A stretch of 64,000 bases of DNA from Janthinobacterium aquaticum (GTDB taxonomy: Bacteria; Pseudomonadota; Gammaproteobacteria; Burkholderiales; Burkholderiaceae_D). The translations under genes and the position numbers were made by a program. The notes under the pieces are model-generated. The model saw nothing but the letters and a program-made list of their open reading frames with translations, was not told the origin of the DNA and did no database searches. Shown here piece by piece: positions 9,390 to 19,002 of the stretch. Each line of letters begins with the position of its first letter. The stretch's first letter is position 1. The DNA is taken from contig NZ_WFLK01000001.1 of NCBI RefSeq assembly GCF_009208565.1, positions 1 to 64,000 on the forward strand. The letters are read 5' to 3'.

Positions 9390-9820
9390 GGCGGGACTCC
9401 ATCATGGTTTGCTATCATGTCGGCCTTCGCCCCGGCAGCGCCGGCGCGGGTCGACAGACCTGGGCCAGACTAACGCAGAAGCGCAGTGCCGGCAAGCGCA
9501 GACGATGATAGCAAAAAATCAGCAATGCAATATAGAGATACCAAGCAGATAACAAGGCGGCGTGACTTTTTTCCACACACAGCAGAATATTTCCGAAAGC
9601 CGAAGTAATGTTGCTTTATTTCATGTAAACCGGCGCTTTTCAGTGATACATTCCGTGTAGAAATGTCTGACCGGAAAGCAGATAACACCATGCAGTCGGC
9701 TCCGTTAAAAATGCAATAACATCCGCGTCACGCATGACGCGCAGCGCTGCGGGCGCTGAACACCATGCCGCCATGCGCAGAACCAGGCGGCATCAACAAT
9801 AAAAGGTCAAAGCCAGCACG
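9390..9820. other. Divergent intergenic region, aidB / c-di-GMP operon
   Basis: These 431 bp hold no convincing gene and are AT-richer than their surroundings from about 9500 to 9720. The region must carry promoters for both divergent units. A perfect inverted repeat CGCGTCA-N4-TGACGCG at 9724-9741 lies 80 bp upstream of the GGDEF-EAL start and could be an operator. A 73-codon minus-strand ORF is present but has no support. Confidence 0.4.
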
Positions 9821-11569
9821 ATGTTTTCCAGTACCCCATCCGCCGCCCAACGCGAGGCTCGTCAGGAGCTAGACAACCTCATGGAAGAAGCAGGCGATAT
9901 CGTGTTCCGGCTCGATGCCCAAGGCGTGATCCTGTTTGCCAGCCGGCGCGCCAGCGCCCTGTTTGCCTCTCCTGCCGCCCCTGCCGGCCTGCCGGGCCAG
10001 CGCCTGCTGATGCTGGCCACCGAGGTCTCGCGCGCCGCCCTGCAGGCGGCCCTCGACGATGCGCTGCAGGTGCCAGGCCGGCTGGAAATGCGCCTGCAGG
10101 CGCCGGACCAGGAAATCTGGTTCGAATTGCGCCTGTCGTCCTACCTCAACGATGCCGGCGTGGCCGAGCTGCTGGTAGTCGGACGCGACACTTCGGGCCA
10201 GCATAATACGGAAGAGCGCCTGCGCCATATGGCAACCCACGACGCGCTCACCGGCCTGCCAAACCGCTTGCTGCTGTCGGACCGCATCCGCATGGTCATT
10301 GCCCAGGCCGCGCGGTCGGGCCAGGGCTTTTCGGTGGCCACCATCGGCCTCGATGGCTTCAAGAAAGTCAACGACGGCCTCGGCCACCCGATCGGCGACG
10401 CCGTACTGCGCCTGGCCGCGGCGCGCCTGCGCAAGACACTGCGCGACAGCGATACGCTGGCGCGCGCCGGCGGCGACGAATTTGTCGCCGTGCTGCCCGG
10501 CAGCGCCACCGAGGCGCAGATCAAGCTGGTCACGGGACGCCTGCTGGCCACGCTGCAGTCGCCGTTCGAAGTCGATGGCCACACCATCTACATCGGCGCC
10601 TCGGTCGGCGTGTCGATCTATCCGCTGCACGCCGAAGACGAAGTACGCCTGGTGGCGCTGGCCGATGCGGCCATGTCGCGCGCCAAAGAAACCGGCAAGG
10701 CGCGCTGCCTGATCTACAGCCCGCGCCTGAACGGCCCGTCGGAGCACGACATCTCGCTGGAAGCGGCAATGTTCCAGGCCGTGCGCGAAGGCGAATTTCT
10801 GCTCTATTACCAGCCCATCGTCGACGCCCGCACGCGCCAGATCCAGGGCTTCGAGACGCTGATGCGCTGGAAGCACCCGGCGCTGGGGCTGGTGCCGCCG
10901 GTGCGCTTTATTCCGATTGCCGAATCGAATGGACTGATCAATCTGCTTGGCGCCTGGGCGCTGAAAGCGGCCTGCGTGCAACTGAAGCAGTTCCAGGAAG
11001 TGGCGCAGCGGCCGCTGTACATGTCGGTCAATATCAGTCCGCGCCAGTTCCGCAATGACAAATTTCTCGACATACTCGACGACGCCATCACCTTTTCCGG
11101 CGTGTCCGGCGACAACCTGGTGCTGGAAATTACTGAAGGCACGCTGATGATCGACCCGGTGCATGCCGAATCGATCCTGGTCAGAATGACCGAGCGTCAG
11201 GCGCGCATCGCCATCGACGACTTCGGCACCGGCTATTCCTCGCTGGCCTATCTCAAGCGCTTTCCCATTTCCGTGCTGAAGATCGATCGCACCTTTATCA
11301 AAGACTTGCCCGCATCGAGCAAGGACGCCGCTATCTGCAATGCCATACTCGACCTGGCAAAACATCTGAACCTGTCGGTGGTGGCCGAAGGCGTAGAAAC
11401 GGAAGAACAAATGCATTTTATCGAATCACGCGGCTGCCAGTACGTCCAGGGTTACCTGACCGGCAAGCCGATGCCGGCCCATGCCGCACTGGCGGCGCTC
11501 AGCGACAAAACCTACGCGGCGCTGGTTCCCACGCCGCCTGCCCATGAACCGCGCGGAGGCATGCAATGA
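9821..11569 (+). CDS. PAS-GGDEF-EAL c-di-GMP protein
   Basis: This 582-residue cytoplasmic protein has a PAS-like sensor (about residues 15-125), a GGDEF domain (about 135-295) and an EAL domain (about 312-560). The cyclase motif is intact (RAGGDEF) after DALTGLPNRLLL. The EAL domain has ETL in FETLMRW in place of EAL, keeping the metal-binding Glu, and also [19 protein letters not shown] and EGVET. Both synthesis and breakdown of c-di-GMP are therefore possible. There is no membrane segment. The stop overlaps the start of the HDOD gene (ATGA), so the two are translationally coupled. Confidence 0.9.
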   Translation: MFSSTPSAAQREARQELDNLMEEAGDIVFRLDAQGVILFASRRASALFASPAAPAGLPGQRLLMLATEVSRAALQAALDDALQVPGRLEMRLQAPDQEIWFELRLSSYLNDAGVAELLVVGRDTSGQHNTEERLRHMATHDALTGLPNRLLLSDRIRMVIAQAARSGQGFSVATIGLDGFKKVNDGLGHPIGDAVLRLAAARLRKTLRDSDTLARAGGDEFVAVLPGSATEAQIKLVTGRLLATLQSPFEVDGHTIYIGASVGVSIYPLHAEDEVRLVALADAAMSRAKETGKARCLIYSPRLNGPSEHDISLEAAMFQAVREGEFLLYYQPIVDARTRQIQGFETLMRWKHPALGLVPPVRFIPIAESNGLINLLGAWALKAACVQLKQFQEVAQRPLYMSVNISPRQFRNDKFLDILDDAITFSGVSGDNLVLEITEGTLMIDPVHAESILVRMTERQARIAIDDFGTGYSSLAYLKRFPISVLKIDRTFIKDLPASSKDAAICNAILDLAKHLNLSVVAEGVETEEQMHFIESRGCQYVQGYLTGKPMPAHAALAALSDKTYAALVPTPPAHEPRGGMQ

Positions 11570-13071
11570 TTCCAGGCCACTTCACGGCGCCGACCCAGCT
11601 CGGCAAGCATACCCTGGAGCAATTGTGGTCGCGCACCCGACAGCAAGGCGACATGCCCGGCTTTGCCAAGGCCATCAGCGCCATCCTGGGTGCCATGCGC
11701 GGCGAGGACGACCAGCAGTTCGACATGACGCAAACGGTACTGTCAGACCCTGTGCTGACGCACAAGGTGCTGCGCCTGGCCAATAGCGGCATGTATTCGG
11801 CCTTTGGCCAGCGCGTCAATACGGTCTCGAAGGCGGTACTGGTGCTCGGCATCGACGCCATCGGCCACCTGGCGCTGGGCCTGAAACTGATCGAGGAGCT
11901 GTCGCAGGCCACGCCCGATTCCGTCAGCGCTCATGTGGAAATGGAAAAGGCCGTGCTGGCCGGCATGGTGGCACAGCAGGTGGCCACCAGCGCCGGCAGC
12001 CTGCAGGCCGAGCAGGCCGTGGTGTGCTCGATGCTCCATACGCTGGGCCGGATGATGGTGACTTTTTACATGCCCGACTACTGGGCGCGGCTGCAGGCGC
12101 ATGGCGGGCCTGGCAACGAGGCGGCCGCCGCCGAAGACATCCTGGGCCTCTCGCTGCCCGAAGTCGGCTATGCCACCGCCGCCCACTGGGGCCTGCCGCA
12201 GCACCTGATCAACGGCATGCGCCCGCTCGAACCGGTCGATCCGGCCGAATCGGAAGAAGCTGTCAGCAGCGCCGACTGGATGGCCGGCCTGTCGACCATG
12301 TCGGCCCGCTGCGCCGACCTGATGTGGCATGACGACGAAGCGGGTGCAGCGCAGGTGCAGCTGCTGATCGGCAGCTACGCCGGCATGCTCGGCGTGCAGG
12401 CCGAAGAATTAAGTGTGGCGGTCGACAAGGCCAAGGCCATGGCGGCGGCCGACCTGACCATTGCGCCGCTGTCCAAGCCGGCCGAGCGGCGCGCGCGCCA
12501 GCTGGCCTCGACGCGCATGCGCGCCGAAGGCAACCGCGTACTGATCGGCGGCCTGGCCGAACTGCGCAGTGCGCTGGGCAGTGCCAAGCCCGGCCAGATG
12601 GTGTCGATGGCGCTGGAAACGCTGCATCAGGGTTTTGATTTTTCACGCTCGGTGGCGTTTGTGCGCAACCACAAGGAGCGCCAGTATGCGGCTCGCATCA
12701 GCATGGGTGCAGGCATGGCCGATTTGCAGAGCCTGATGGTGTTTGCCGATGTGTACGAACCGAATGTGTTTCATGCGGCACTCAACAGCGACCGCGTGAT
12801 CTTTATCGACAATGCACGCGATCCGAAGTTTTCCGCCAAGCTGCCGCAATGGTGGAAAAGCACGCTATCGGACGCGCGCAGCTTCGTGGTGGTGCCGCTG
12901 TCGGCCAACGGCCACCCGGCCGGTTTCCTGTACGGCGACTGGGACGACAGCTTCCCGCCGATCCAGCTCAACCAGACCGAGTTCAACCTGATCAACGACA
13001 TCCGCGCGATTCTGGTGCAGTCGGTGGAGATGCGCCACCAGCTGGAGCTGGTGGCGAACAAAGTAAATTGA
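11566..13071 (+). CDS. HDOD-domain signalling protein with C-terminal GAF-like region
   Basis: This 501-residue protein has an HDOD domain over roughly residues 20-230 (segments VLSDPVLTHKVLRLANSG and VSKAVLVLGIDAIGHLALG) and a GAF-like region from about 310 to the end (MALETLHQGFDFSRSVAFVR, SFVVVPLSANGHPAGFLYGDW). HDOD domains lack the HD metal site and act as protein-interaction modules in c-di-GMP and two-component pathways. The ATGA overlap with the upstream GGDEF-EAL gene strongly suggests a shared pathway. The precise output is unknown. A BIME follows 22 bp after the stop. Confidence 0.85.
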   Translation: MIPGHFTAPTQLGKHTLEQLWSRTRQQGDMPGFAKAISAILGAMRGEDDQQFDMTQTVLSDPVLTHKVLRLANSGMYSAFGQRVNTVSKAVLVLGIDAIGHLALGLKLIEELSQATPDSVSAHVEMEKAVLAGMVAQQVATSAGSLQAEQAVVCSMLHTLGRMMVTFYMPDYWARLQAHGGPGNEAAAAEDILGLSLPEVGYATAAHWGLPQHLINGMRPLEPVDPAESEEAVSSADWMAGLSTMSARCADLMWHDDEAGAAQVQLLIGSYAGMLGVQAEELSVAVDKAKAMAAADLTIAPLSKPAERRARQLASTRMRAEGNRVLIGGLAELRSALGSAKPGQMVSMALETLHQGFDFSRSVAFVRNHKERQYAARISMGAGMADLQSLMVFADVYEPNVFHAALNSDRVIFIDNARDPKFSAKLPQWWKSTLSDARSFVVVPLSANGHPAGFLYGDWDDSFPPIQLNQTEFNLINDIRAILVQSVEMRHQLELVANKVN

Positions 13072-13093
13072 CATCCGCGGCCAGGCAGCGGGC

Positions 13094-13190
13094 GTAGGTC
13101 GGATTAGGCCCTGCGGGGCCGTAATCCGACAACATTGTTGGCGCTGCAGGTGTTGTCGGATTACGCCGCTGCGCGGCTAATCCGACCTAC
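13094..13190. repeat. BIME: paired inverted REP units
   Basis: About 97 bp bounded by GTAGGTCGGATTA and TAATCCGACCTAC. Inside are two hairpins, each built from GTCGGATTA and TAATCCGAC around a GC-rich palindromic loop, joined by a linker that contains AACATTGTTG. The whole is also one large inverted repeat. It sits between the convergent HDOD and aroC genes, ending 6 bp from the aroC stop. The arms resemble enterobacterial REP sequences in design. It may end or stabilise both transcripts. Confidence 0.92.
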
Positions 13191-13196
13191 ATCAGC

Positions 13197-14291
13197 TTAT
13201 TTCAGCTTCGGCGTCTGCACACTGACGTCGCCGCACTGCGCACGGTGCATCAACGCATGGTCGATCAGCACCAGCGCCAGCATGGCTTCGGCAATCGGCG
13301 TGGCGCGGATGCCCACGCAGGGGTCGTGGCGACCAAAGGTTTCCACCATCACCGGCTTGCCTTCCTTGTCGATCGAACGGCGCGGCGTGCGGATCGACGA
13401 GGTCGGTTTGATGGCGATCGAGACGGTAATGTCCTGGCCGGTGGAAATGCCGCCCAGCACGCCGCCGGCGTTGTTGCCGATAAAGCCTTCCGGCGTCAGT
13501 TCGTCGCCATGCTGGGTGCCCTTTTGCGCCACGGACGCAAAACCGGCGCCGATTTCCACGCCTTTGACAGCATTGATGCCCATCATCGCGTAGGCGATAT
13601 CGGCGTCGAGCTTGTCATAGATGGGCTGGCCCAGGCCGACCGGCACGTTTTGCGCCACTACCTCGATGCGCGCGCCGATCGAGTCGCCGTCGCGGCGCAG
13701 CTGGTCCATCGCCTCTTCCATGCTGGCAATCAGGTCGGCATCGCTGCTGGCGGCGAAAAACGGATTGGCGTGCACGTGCTCCCACGACTGGAACGGCACG
13801 GCAATCTCGCCCAGCTGGCTCATGCAGCCCTTGAAGGTGGTGCCGTACTGCTGCGCCAGCCATTTTTTGGCAATCGCTGCCGCGCCCACCACCGGCGCGG
13901 TCAGGCGCGCCGAAGAACGGCCGCCGCCGCGCGGATCGCGCACGCCGTATTTATGCCAGTAAGCATAGTCGGCGTGGCCGGGACGAAAGCTCTCGGCGAT
14001 ATTGCCGTAATCCTTGCTACGCTGGTCTTCATTGCGAATCAGCAATGCAATCGGCGTGCCGGTGGTCACGCCCTGGTAGACGCCCGACAGGATTTCCACC
14101 GTGTCCGATTCCTGGCGCTGGGTCACATGGCGCGAGGTGCCGGGCTTGCGGCGATCAAGCTCAGGCTGGATGTCGGCTTCCGACAGCGCCAGGCCCGGCG
14201 GACAACCGTCGATAACGCAGCCGATGGCCGGACCATGCGATTCGCCAAAAGTGGTAACAGTAAACAGCTTGCCAAAAGAGTTGCCGGACAT
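13197..14291 (-). CDS. aroC: Chorismate synthase
   Basis: This 364-residue enzyme makes chorismate from EPSP, the last step of the common aromatic pathway, using reduced FMN. The N-terminus [19 protein letters not shown] and the segment [14 protein letters not shown] are diagnostic, as are [15 protein letters not shown] near the C-terminus and GGISTGQDI. Full length for the bifunctional-type bacterial enzyme. It appears to be monocistronic, convergent with the HDOD gene across a BIME. Confidence 0.97.
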   Translation of the reverse strand: MSGNSFGKLFTVTTFGESHGPAIGCVIDGCPPGLALSEADIQPELDRRKPGTSRHVTQRQESDTVEILSGVYQGVTTGTPIALLIRNEDQRSKDYGNIAESFRPGHADYAYWHKYGVRDPRGGGRSSARLTAPVVGAAAIAKKWLAQQYGTTFKGCMSQLGEIAVPFQSWEHVHANPFFAASSDADLIASMEEAMDQLRRDGDSIGARIEVVAQNVPVGLGQPIYDKLDADIAYAMMGINAVKGVEIGAGFASVAQKGTQHGDELTPEGFIGNNAGGVLGGISTGQDITVSIAIKPTSSIRTPRRSIDKEGKPVMVETFGRHDPCVGIRATPIAEAMLALVLIDHALMHRAQCGDVSVQTPKLK

Positions 14292-14666
14292 AGTAGGAAA
14301 TATGAAAGACTGGAAAACGCCATTCTACCAGCCCGTGCGGCACGCCATGTCGCGACGGCGCCGCAGCAACAGGGCGATTTAAAAAAACCGTGTTGCATTG
14401 ACATAGCTGTTTTATATCATATTCGATTAAATACGATGAAATGCGCGAAGTTGGCATTAATCATGTTACGAAGGAAACATTACCCGTTTAAATAAAACTA
14501 AAAAAAACATTTTGCTTGTTAAATCGCTATATACTTCAGCGAGAGCGCATCACAATATGTCCGCACTGCATGATGACGGCAAAGCCAGCGCCAACCAAAG
14601 GCAGCCATGCTGCAGGCCTGTTGTGATGTGCTCTTTTCTTAGCGAGCCATCTGGAGAAGCCACTAC
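14292..14666. other. Divergent intergenic region, aroC / REC-GGDEF-EAL
   Basis: 375 bp with no credible gene. The stretch 14380-14540 is strikingly AT-rich for this genome and probably holds the promoters. A clean -35/-10 pair at consensus spacing was not found. The ribosome site for the plus gene is GGAGAAG just before 14667. Confidence 0.4.
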
Positions 14667-16937
14667 ATGCCTGGACCGATCACCCCGATCACGCCGCTGG
14701 ACACTGGCAAGGACGATCAGGACGACCTGGTGTTTCTCGATGAGGCGCCAGCGACGCAGCCAGCCGGCGCCGCGCGCCCCGTGTGGCGGGTGATGATCAT
14801 CGATGATGATGAAGATGTGCACTCCACCACCACTTTCGCGCTCGGCAACCTGGAAATGCAGAACCGCCCGCTGCAGTTCGTGCATGCCTATTCGGCCGGC
14901 CAGGCACGTGAACTGCTGCGGCATGAACGCGATATCGCCGTGATCCTGCTCGATGTGGTGATGGAGCACGACGACGCCGGTCTGCATCTGGTGCGCTATA
15001 TCCGCGAAACGCTGAAAATGAGCGACGTGCGCATTATCCTGCGCACCGGCCAGCCCGGCTACGCGCCGGAAATCGACGCCATTCGCGATTTCGATATCAA
15101 CGATTACAAGACCAAATCCGAGCTCACGCGCATCAAGCTGTTTACCACCGTGACGGCGGCGATCCGCTCTTACGAGCAGATTTGCGCCATCAGCAACAGC
15201 CGGCGCGGGCTGGACCAGATCGTGCACGCCAGCACCCAGCTGATGGCGCTGCATGGCGTGCAGAATTTTTCCGCCGGGGTGCTGACGCAGATCGGCGAAC
15301 TGCTGGGCATGCGCGCCGACGGCGTACTGTGCGTGCAGCAACAGCACGACAACGGCAGCCGCGACCTGGTGGTGTGCGCCAATACCGGCTGCTTTGCCGA
15401 CCTGCCGCACGGCGCCCTGTGCAGCGTGGCCAATCCGCGCATCGCCGCGGCCATCGAGCATGCGCTGGCCCAGCGCAGCAATGTGTATGCACACGATTGC
15501 GTCACCTTGTACTTTGCCGGCAAGTCGAGCCGCGATTCGGCCGCCTACCTGCTACTGCCACACGCCCTGAGCCCGATCGACATCAGCCTGCTGGAAGTGT
15601 TTTGCAGCAATGTTGCCGTCGGCCTCGACAATGTGGAACTGGTGACGCACCTGCATAACGCCGCCTTTTACGACCAGCTGTCCAAGCTGCCCAACCGCAC
15701 CCGCCTGGTGGAGATCCTCGACGCCACGCTGGCCGGCCCGGCGCGCGACGAAGCGACGCTGTCGCTGGTCGACCTCGACCATTTTTCCGAAACCAACGAT
15801 GCGCTTGGCCACCAGTTCGGCGACATGCTGCTGCTGGCGGTGGCCGGCCGGCTGCAGAACCAGCTCGGTGCGCAGCTGACGGTGGCGCGCCTGGGCGGCG
15901 ACATTTTCTGCGTGCTGGGCGACTCGTCGCAAGTCAATCCGGCCAATATCCTGGCGCTGTTCCAGACGCCGTTCAGCATCGACGGCCAGGACGTGCAGCT
16001 GTCGGCCACGCTGGGCCTGGTGCGGTTGGGCGAGCACGTGGGCAGCGGCGCCGATGCGCTCAAGGACGCCGACATCGCCTTGAAGCGCGCCAAAATGCAG
16101 CAGCGTGCCGGCCATTTCTATTTTTCGCGCAGCATGGGCATCGAGATCCGCGAGCGCGTGCGCATGATGCACGCGCTGCGCACCGGCTTTAGCCAGGGCC
16201 AGCTGTTCGTGGTGTACCAGCCGCAGATCGACCTGACGACGCGCCGCCCGGTGGGCGCCGAAGCGCTGCTGCGCTGGCAGACGCCGGACGGCAAGTTCAT
16301 CTCGCCGGACCGCTTTATCCCGATTGCCGAATACTCGGGCATTATCATCGAGCTGGGCGAATGGGTGCTGCGCACCGCCTGCCGCGAACTGGTGCAGCTG
16401 CGCGAGCAGGGCCACCGTAATTTCGTCATGTCGATTAACGTCTCGCAGGTGCAGTTCCGCCACCCGCTGTTTCTCGACATGCTGCGCGCCGCGCTGGAAG
16501 AAACGCAGGCGCCGCCCGAATTCATCGAACTGGAAATTACCGAATCGATGGCAATGGAAGAGCCCGACCTCTTGATCAAGATGCTGTGGCAGATCAAGCA
16601 GACCGGCGTGAGCATCGCCATCGACGATTTCGGCACCGGTTTTTCTTCGCTGTCGTACCTGCAGCGCCTGCAGGTCGACCGCCTGAAAATCGACCGCGCG
16701 TTTGTTACCGAGATTACCGGCTCGGCGCGCGGCAGCAGCATCGCCGAAATGGTGATTCAGCTGGGCCGCAACCTGGGATTATCGGTGATTGCCGAAGGCG
16801 TGGAAGACGAGCGCCAGGCGCAGATCCTGCAGGCGCTGGGCTGTCCTCTGGCGCAAGGCTTCCTGTTTGCGCGGCCGATGACGGCTGCGGCGCTGGGGAA
16901 CTGGCTCAATAACGAGACGGTGGCGGGAGCGGCGTAG
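14667..16937 (+). CDS. Response-regulator c-di-GMP phosphodiesterase (REC-DUF3369-GGDEF*-EAL)
   Basis: This 756-residue protein has a receiver domain (about 40-165; VMIIDDDED, phospho-acceptor Asp in ILLDVVM), a DUF3369 sensor region (about 170-320), a GGDEF domain (about 335-475) and an EAL domain (about 490-745). The GGDEF signature is GGDIF, so the cyclase is probably inactive or regulatory. The EAL domain keeps EALLRW, ITES, IDDFGTGFSS, LKIDRAF and AEGVED and should be an active phosphodiesterase. No partner kinase is adjacent. The stop codon TAG lies inside the REP arm of the following BIME. Confidence 0.9.
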   Translation: MPGPITPITPLDTGKDDQDDLVFLDEAPATQPAGAARPVWRVMIIDDDEDVHSTTTFALGNLEMQNRPLQFVHAYSAGQARELLRHERDIAVILLDVVMEHDDAGLHLVRYIRETLKMSDVRIILRTGQPGYAPEIDAIRDFDINDYKTKSELTRIKLFTTVTAAIRSYEQICAISNSRRGLDQIVHASTQLMALHGVQNFSAGVLTQIGELLGMRADGVLCVQQQHDNGSRDLVVCANTGCFADLPHGALCSVANPRIAAAIEHALAQRSNVYAHDCVTLYFAGKSSRDSAAYLLLPHALSPIDISLLEVFCSNVAVGLDNVELVTHLHNAAFYDQLSKLPNRTRLVEILDATLAGPARDEATLSLVDLDHFSETNDALGHQFGDMLLLAVAGRLQNQLGAQLTVARLGGDIFCVLGDSSQVNPANILALFQTPFSIDGQDVQLSATLGLVRLGEHVGSGADALKDADIALKRAKMQQRAGHFYFSRSMGIEIRERVRMMHALRTGFSQGQLFVVYQPQIDLTTRRPVGAEALLRWQTPDGKFISPDRFIPIAEYSGIIIELGEWVLRTACRELVQLREQGHRNFVMSINVSQVQFRHPLFLDMLRAALEETQAPPEFIELEITESMAMEEPDLLIKMLWQIKQTGVSIAIDDFGTGFSSLSYLQRLQVDRLKIDRAFVTEITGSARGSSIAEMVIQLGRNLGLSVIAEGVEDERQAQILQALGCPLAQGFLFARPMTAAALGNWLNNETVAGAA

Positions 16938-17031
16938 GTCGGATTAGGCGCGACGCGCCGTAATCCGACAATACCGCGAACGTCAACAATGTTGTCGGAT
17001 TACGGCCCCTGCGGGGCCTAATCCGACCTAC
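16934..17031. repeat. BIME: paired inverted REP units
   Basis: Same architecture as the element at 13094: GTAGGTCGGATTA at the left, TAATCCGACCTAC at the right, two hairpins and a linker with CAACAATGTTG. The linker is inverted relative to the 13094 copy. Its first bases provide the TAG stop of the preceding EAL protein. It lies between convergent genes (EAL protein and CBS protein). Confidence 0.92.
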
Positions 17032-17050
17032 ACGCATCAATTATCAATCA

Positions 17051-17497
17051 TCAATCCGGCGTATCAGCCGGCCAGTCGCGGATATACGCTTTGAGCATCT
17101 GGTTTTCAAAGCTTTGCGCTTCGAGTACGGCGCGTGCCACGTCGTAGAACGAGATCACGCCCAGCAGCGTCTTGGCATTCATGACCGGCAGGTAGCGCGC
17201 ATGCTTTTCCAGCATGATGCGGCGTACTTCATTGACTTCGGTGTCGGGCGTGACGGTAATCGGATGGTCGTCCATATGCTTGCGCACCGTGCCACCGCCG
17301 ATCTGGCCGGCGTTCTCGTGCAGCGCATTGAGCACTTCGCGGAAGGTCAGCATGCCGACCAGGTCGCCAAATTCCATCACCACCAGCGACCCGATGTCTT
17401 TTTCAGCCATGGTGTTGGCCGCATCGAGCAGCGGCTGGTCGGGCGTGACCGTATAGAGGATATTTCCCTTGACTTGGAGAATTTCAGATACTTTCAT
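17051..17497 (-). CDS. CBS-domain pair protein
   Basis: This 148-residue protein consists almost entirely of two CBS domains (about residues 7-65 and 75-132: LLDAANTMAEKDIGSLVVM and VRRIMLEKHARYLPVM). Stand-alone CBS pairs bind adenine nucleotides and sense energy state or regulate partner proteins. The start at 17497 gives MKVSEILQVKG and fits the family; the frame is open 38 codons further upstream without similarity. It is divergent from metY. Its partner is unknown. Confidence 0.9.
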   Translation of the reverse strand: MKVSEILQVKGNILYTVTPDQPLLDAANTMAEKDIGSLVVMEFGDLVGMLTFREVLNALHENAGQIGGGTVRKHMDDHPITVTPDTEVNEVRRIMLEKHARYLPVMNAKTLLGVISFYDVARAVLEAQSFENQMLKAYIRDWPADTPD

Positions 17498-17690
17498 GGT
17501 GGCCTTCCTGTCCGGTGAGTGGTATTTTTTATTGTAAGCCTCTGAATTGCGACTGTAGCCTATGACTGTTAAAAAATCCAGTATTGCGGTCAATGAATCA
17601 TGCATCGCCATGCTGGCGCACGGCTGATCTTCTGTTCAGTACTGAATCGGGTTACGATCTGGCTACGATAACAATCTTGACGGAGACACC

Positions 17691-19001
17691 ATGAGCGGTC
17701 CGAAGTACCCGGGATTCGATACCCTGTCGCTGCACGCAGGCGCCGCGCCTGACCCCAGCACCGGCTCGCGCGCCACGCCGATCCATTTCACGTCCTCGTT
17801 TGCCTTCAAAAGTTCTGACCATGCCGCCTCGCTGTTCAATATGGAGCGCGCCGGCCATGTCTATTCACGCATTTCCAATCCCACCAATGCGGTGCTTGAA
17901 GAGCGCATTGCCGCGCTCGAAGGCGGCGTGGCCGGCATCGCCACGGCCAGCGGCCAGGCTGCGCTGCACCTGGGACTGGTGACGATTGCCGGCGCCGGCG
18001 CCCATATCGTCGCTTCGCGCGCACTGTACGGCGGCTCGCACAACCTGCTGGCCTATACCCTGAAACGCTTCGGCATCGAGACCACCTTTGTCGACCCGCG
18101 CGATATCGACGCCTGGCGCGCCGCCATCCGTCCCGAAACGCGCGTGCTGTTTGCCGAAACGCTGGGCAATCCGGGGCTCGACGTGCTCGATATCGGCACC
18201 GTTGCTGCGCTGGCCCACGAGCATCACCTGCCGCTGATGCTCGACTCGACCTTCACCACGCCATATCTGCTGCGCCCGTTCGAGCACGGCGCCGACCTGG
18301 CGTTCCATTCGGCTACCAAGTTCCTGTGCGGCCATGGCACAGCAATTGGGGGCCTGCTGGTCGATGGCGGCAGCTTTGACTGGCAAGGCGCCTACGACCA
18401 GACGGGGCGTTTTGCCGAACTGTGCGAACCCTATGACGGCTTTCACGGCATGGTGTTTGCCGAGGAGTCGACCGTGGCGCCGTTTGCCCTGCGCGCGCGG
18501 CGCGAGGGTCTGCGCGACTTTGGCGCAGCCATGAGTCCGCACAATGCGTTTGCCATTTTGCAGGGGGTGGAAACACTGGGTCTGCGCATGGAGCGTCATG
18601 TGGCCAATACCCGCAAGGTCATCGACTTTTTGCTCAGTCATCCGGCGGTCGAATCGGTGTCGTACCCGGAGCTGCCGAGCCACCCGGACTACGCACTGGC
18701 CAAAACCCTGCTGCCCAAGGGCGCCGGCGCCGTCTTTACCTTCAACCTGCGCGGTGACCGCGCGGCCGGCCAGCGCTTTGCCGACAGCCTGCAGGTGTTT
18801 TCGCATTTGGCCAATGTGGGCGACGCCAAGTCGCTGGTGATCCACCCCGCTTCCACGACCCATTTCCGCGTGCCCGACGCGCAGTTGCAGCAGGCCGGCA
18901 TTACCCAGGGCACCATGCGCCTCTCGGTTGGCCTGGAAGACGCCGACGACCTGATCGACGACCTGGCGCGCAGCCTGAAGCTGTCGCAAAAAGGAGTGTG
19001 A
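17691..19001 (+). CDS. metY: O-acetylhomoserine / O-succinylhomoserine sulfhydrylase
   Basis: This 436-residue Cys/Met-metabolism PLP enzyme makes homocysteine (or methionine) from an activated homoserine and sulfide (or methanethiol). The N-terminus [20 protein letters not shown] and the long length are typical of the MetY-type sulfhydrylases. The PLP lysine is in [14 protein letters not shown] at 17691 is preceded by a GGAG ribosome site. An alpha/beta hydrolase starts 1 nt past its stop, forming an operon with the WG-repeat gene. Substrate choice (acetyl or succinyl) cannot be read from the sequence. Confidence 0.9.
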   Translation: MSGPKYPGFDTLSLHAGAAPDPSTGSRATPIHFTSSFAFKSSDHAASLFNMERAGHVYSRISNPTNAVLEERIAALEGGVAGIATASGQAALHLGLVTIAGAGAHIVASRALYGGSHNLLAYTLKRFGIETTFVDPRDIDAWRAAIRPETRVLFAETLGNPGLDVLDIGTVAALAHEHHLPLMLDSTFTTPYLLRPFEHGADLAFHSATKFLCGHGTAIGGLLVDGGSFDWQGAYDQTGRFAELCEPYDGFHGMVFAEESTVAPFALRARREGLRDFGAAMSPHNAFAILQGVETLGLRMERHVANTRKVIDFLLSHPAVESVSYPELPSHPDYALAKTLLPKGAGAVFTFNLRGDRAAGQRFADSLQVFSHLANVGDAKSLVIHPASTTHFRVPDAQLQQAGITQGTMRLSVGLEDADDLIDDLARSLKLSQKGV

Positions 19002-19002
19002 G

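Noticed and set aside
9470-9691. 73-codon minus-strand ORF upstream of aidB
   Set aside because: AT-rich promoter region, no family resemblance and no ribosome site.
9869-11416. 515-codon antisense ORF over the PAS-GGDEF-EAL gene
   Set aside because: Long antisense frames are common in GC-rich DNA; the plus-strand frame has clear domains.
17497-17690. SAM-type riboswitch upstream of metY
   Set aside because: The leader is short and shows no SAM riboswitch core; the metY promoter region looks simple.
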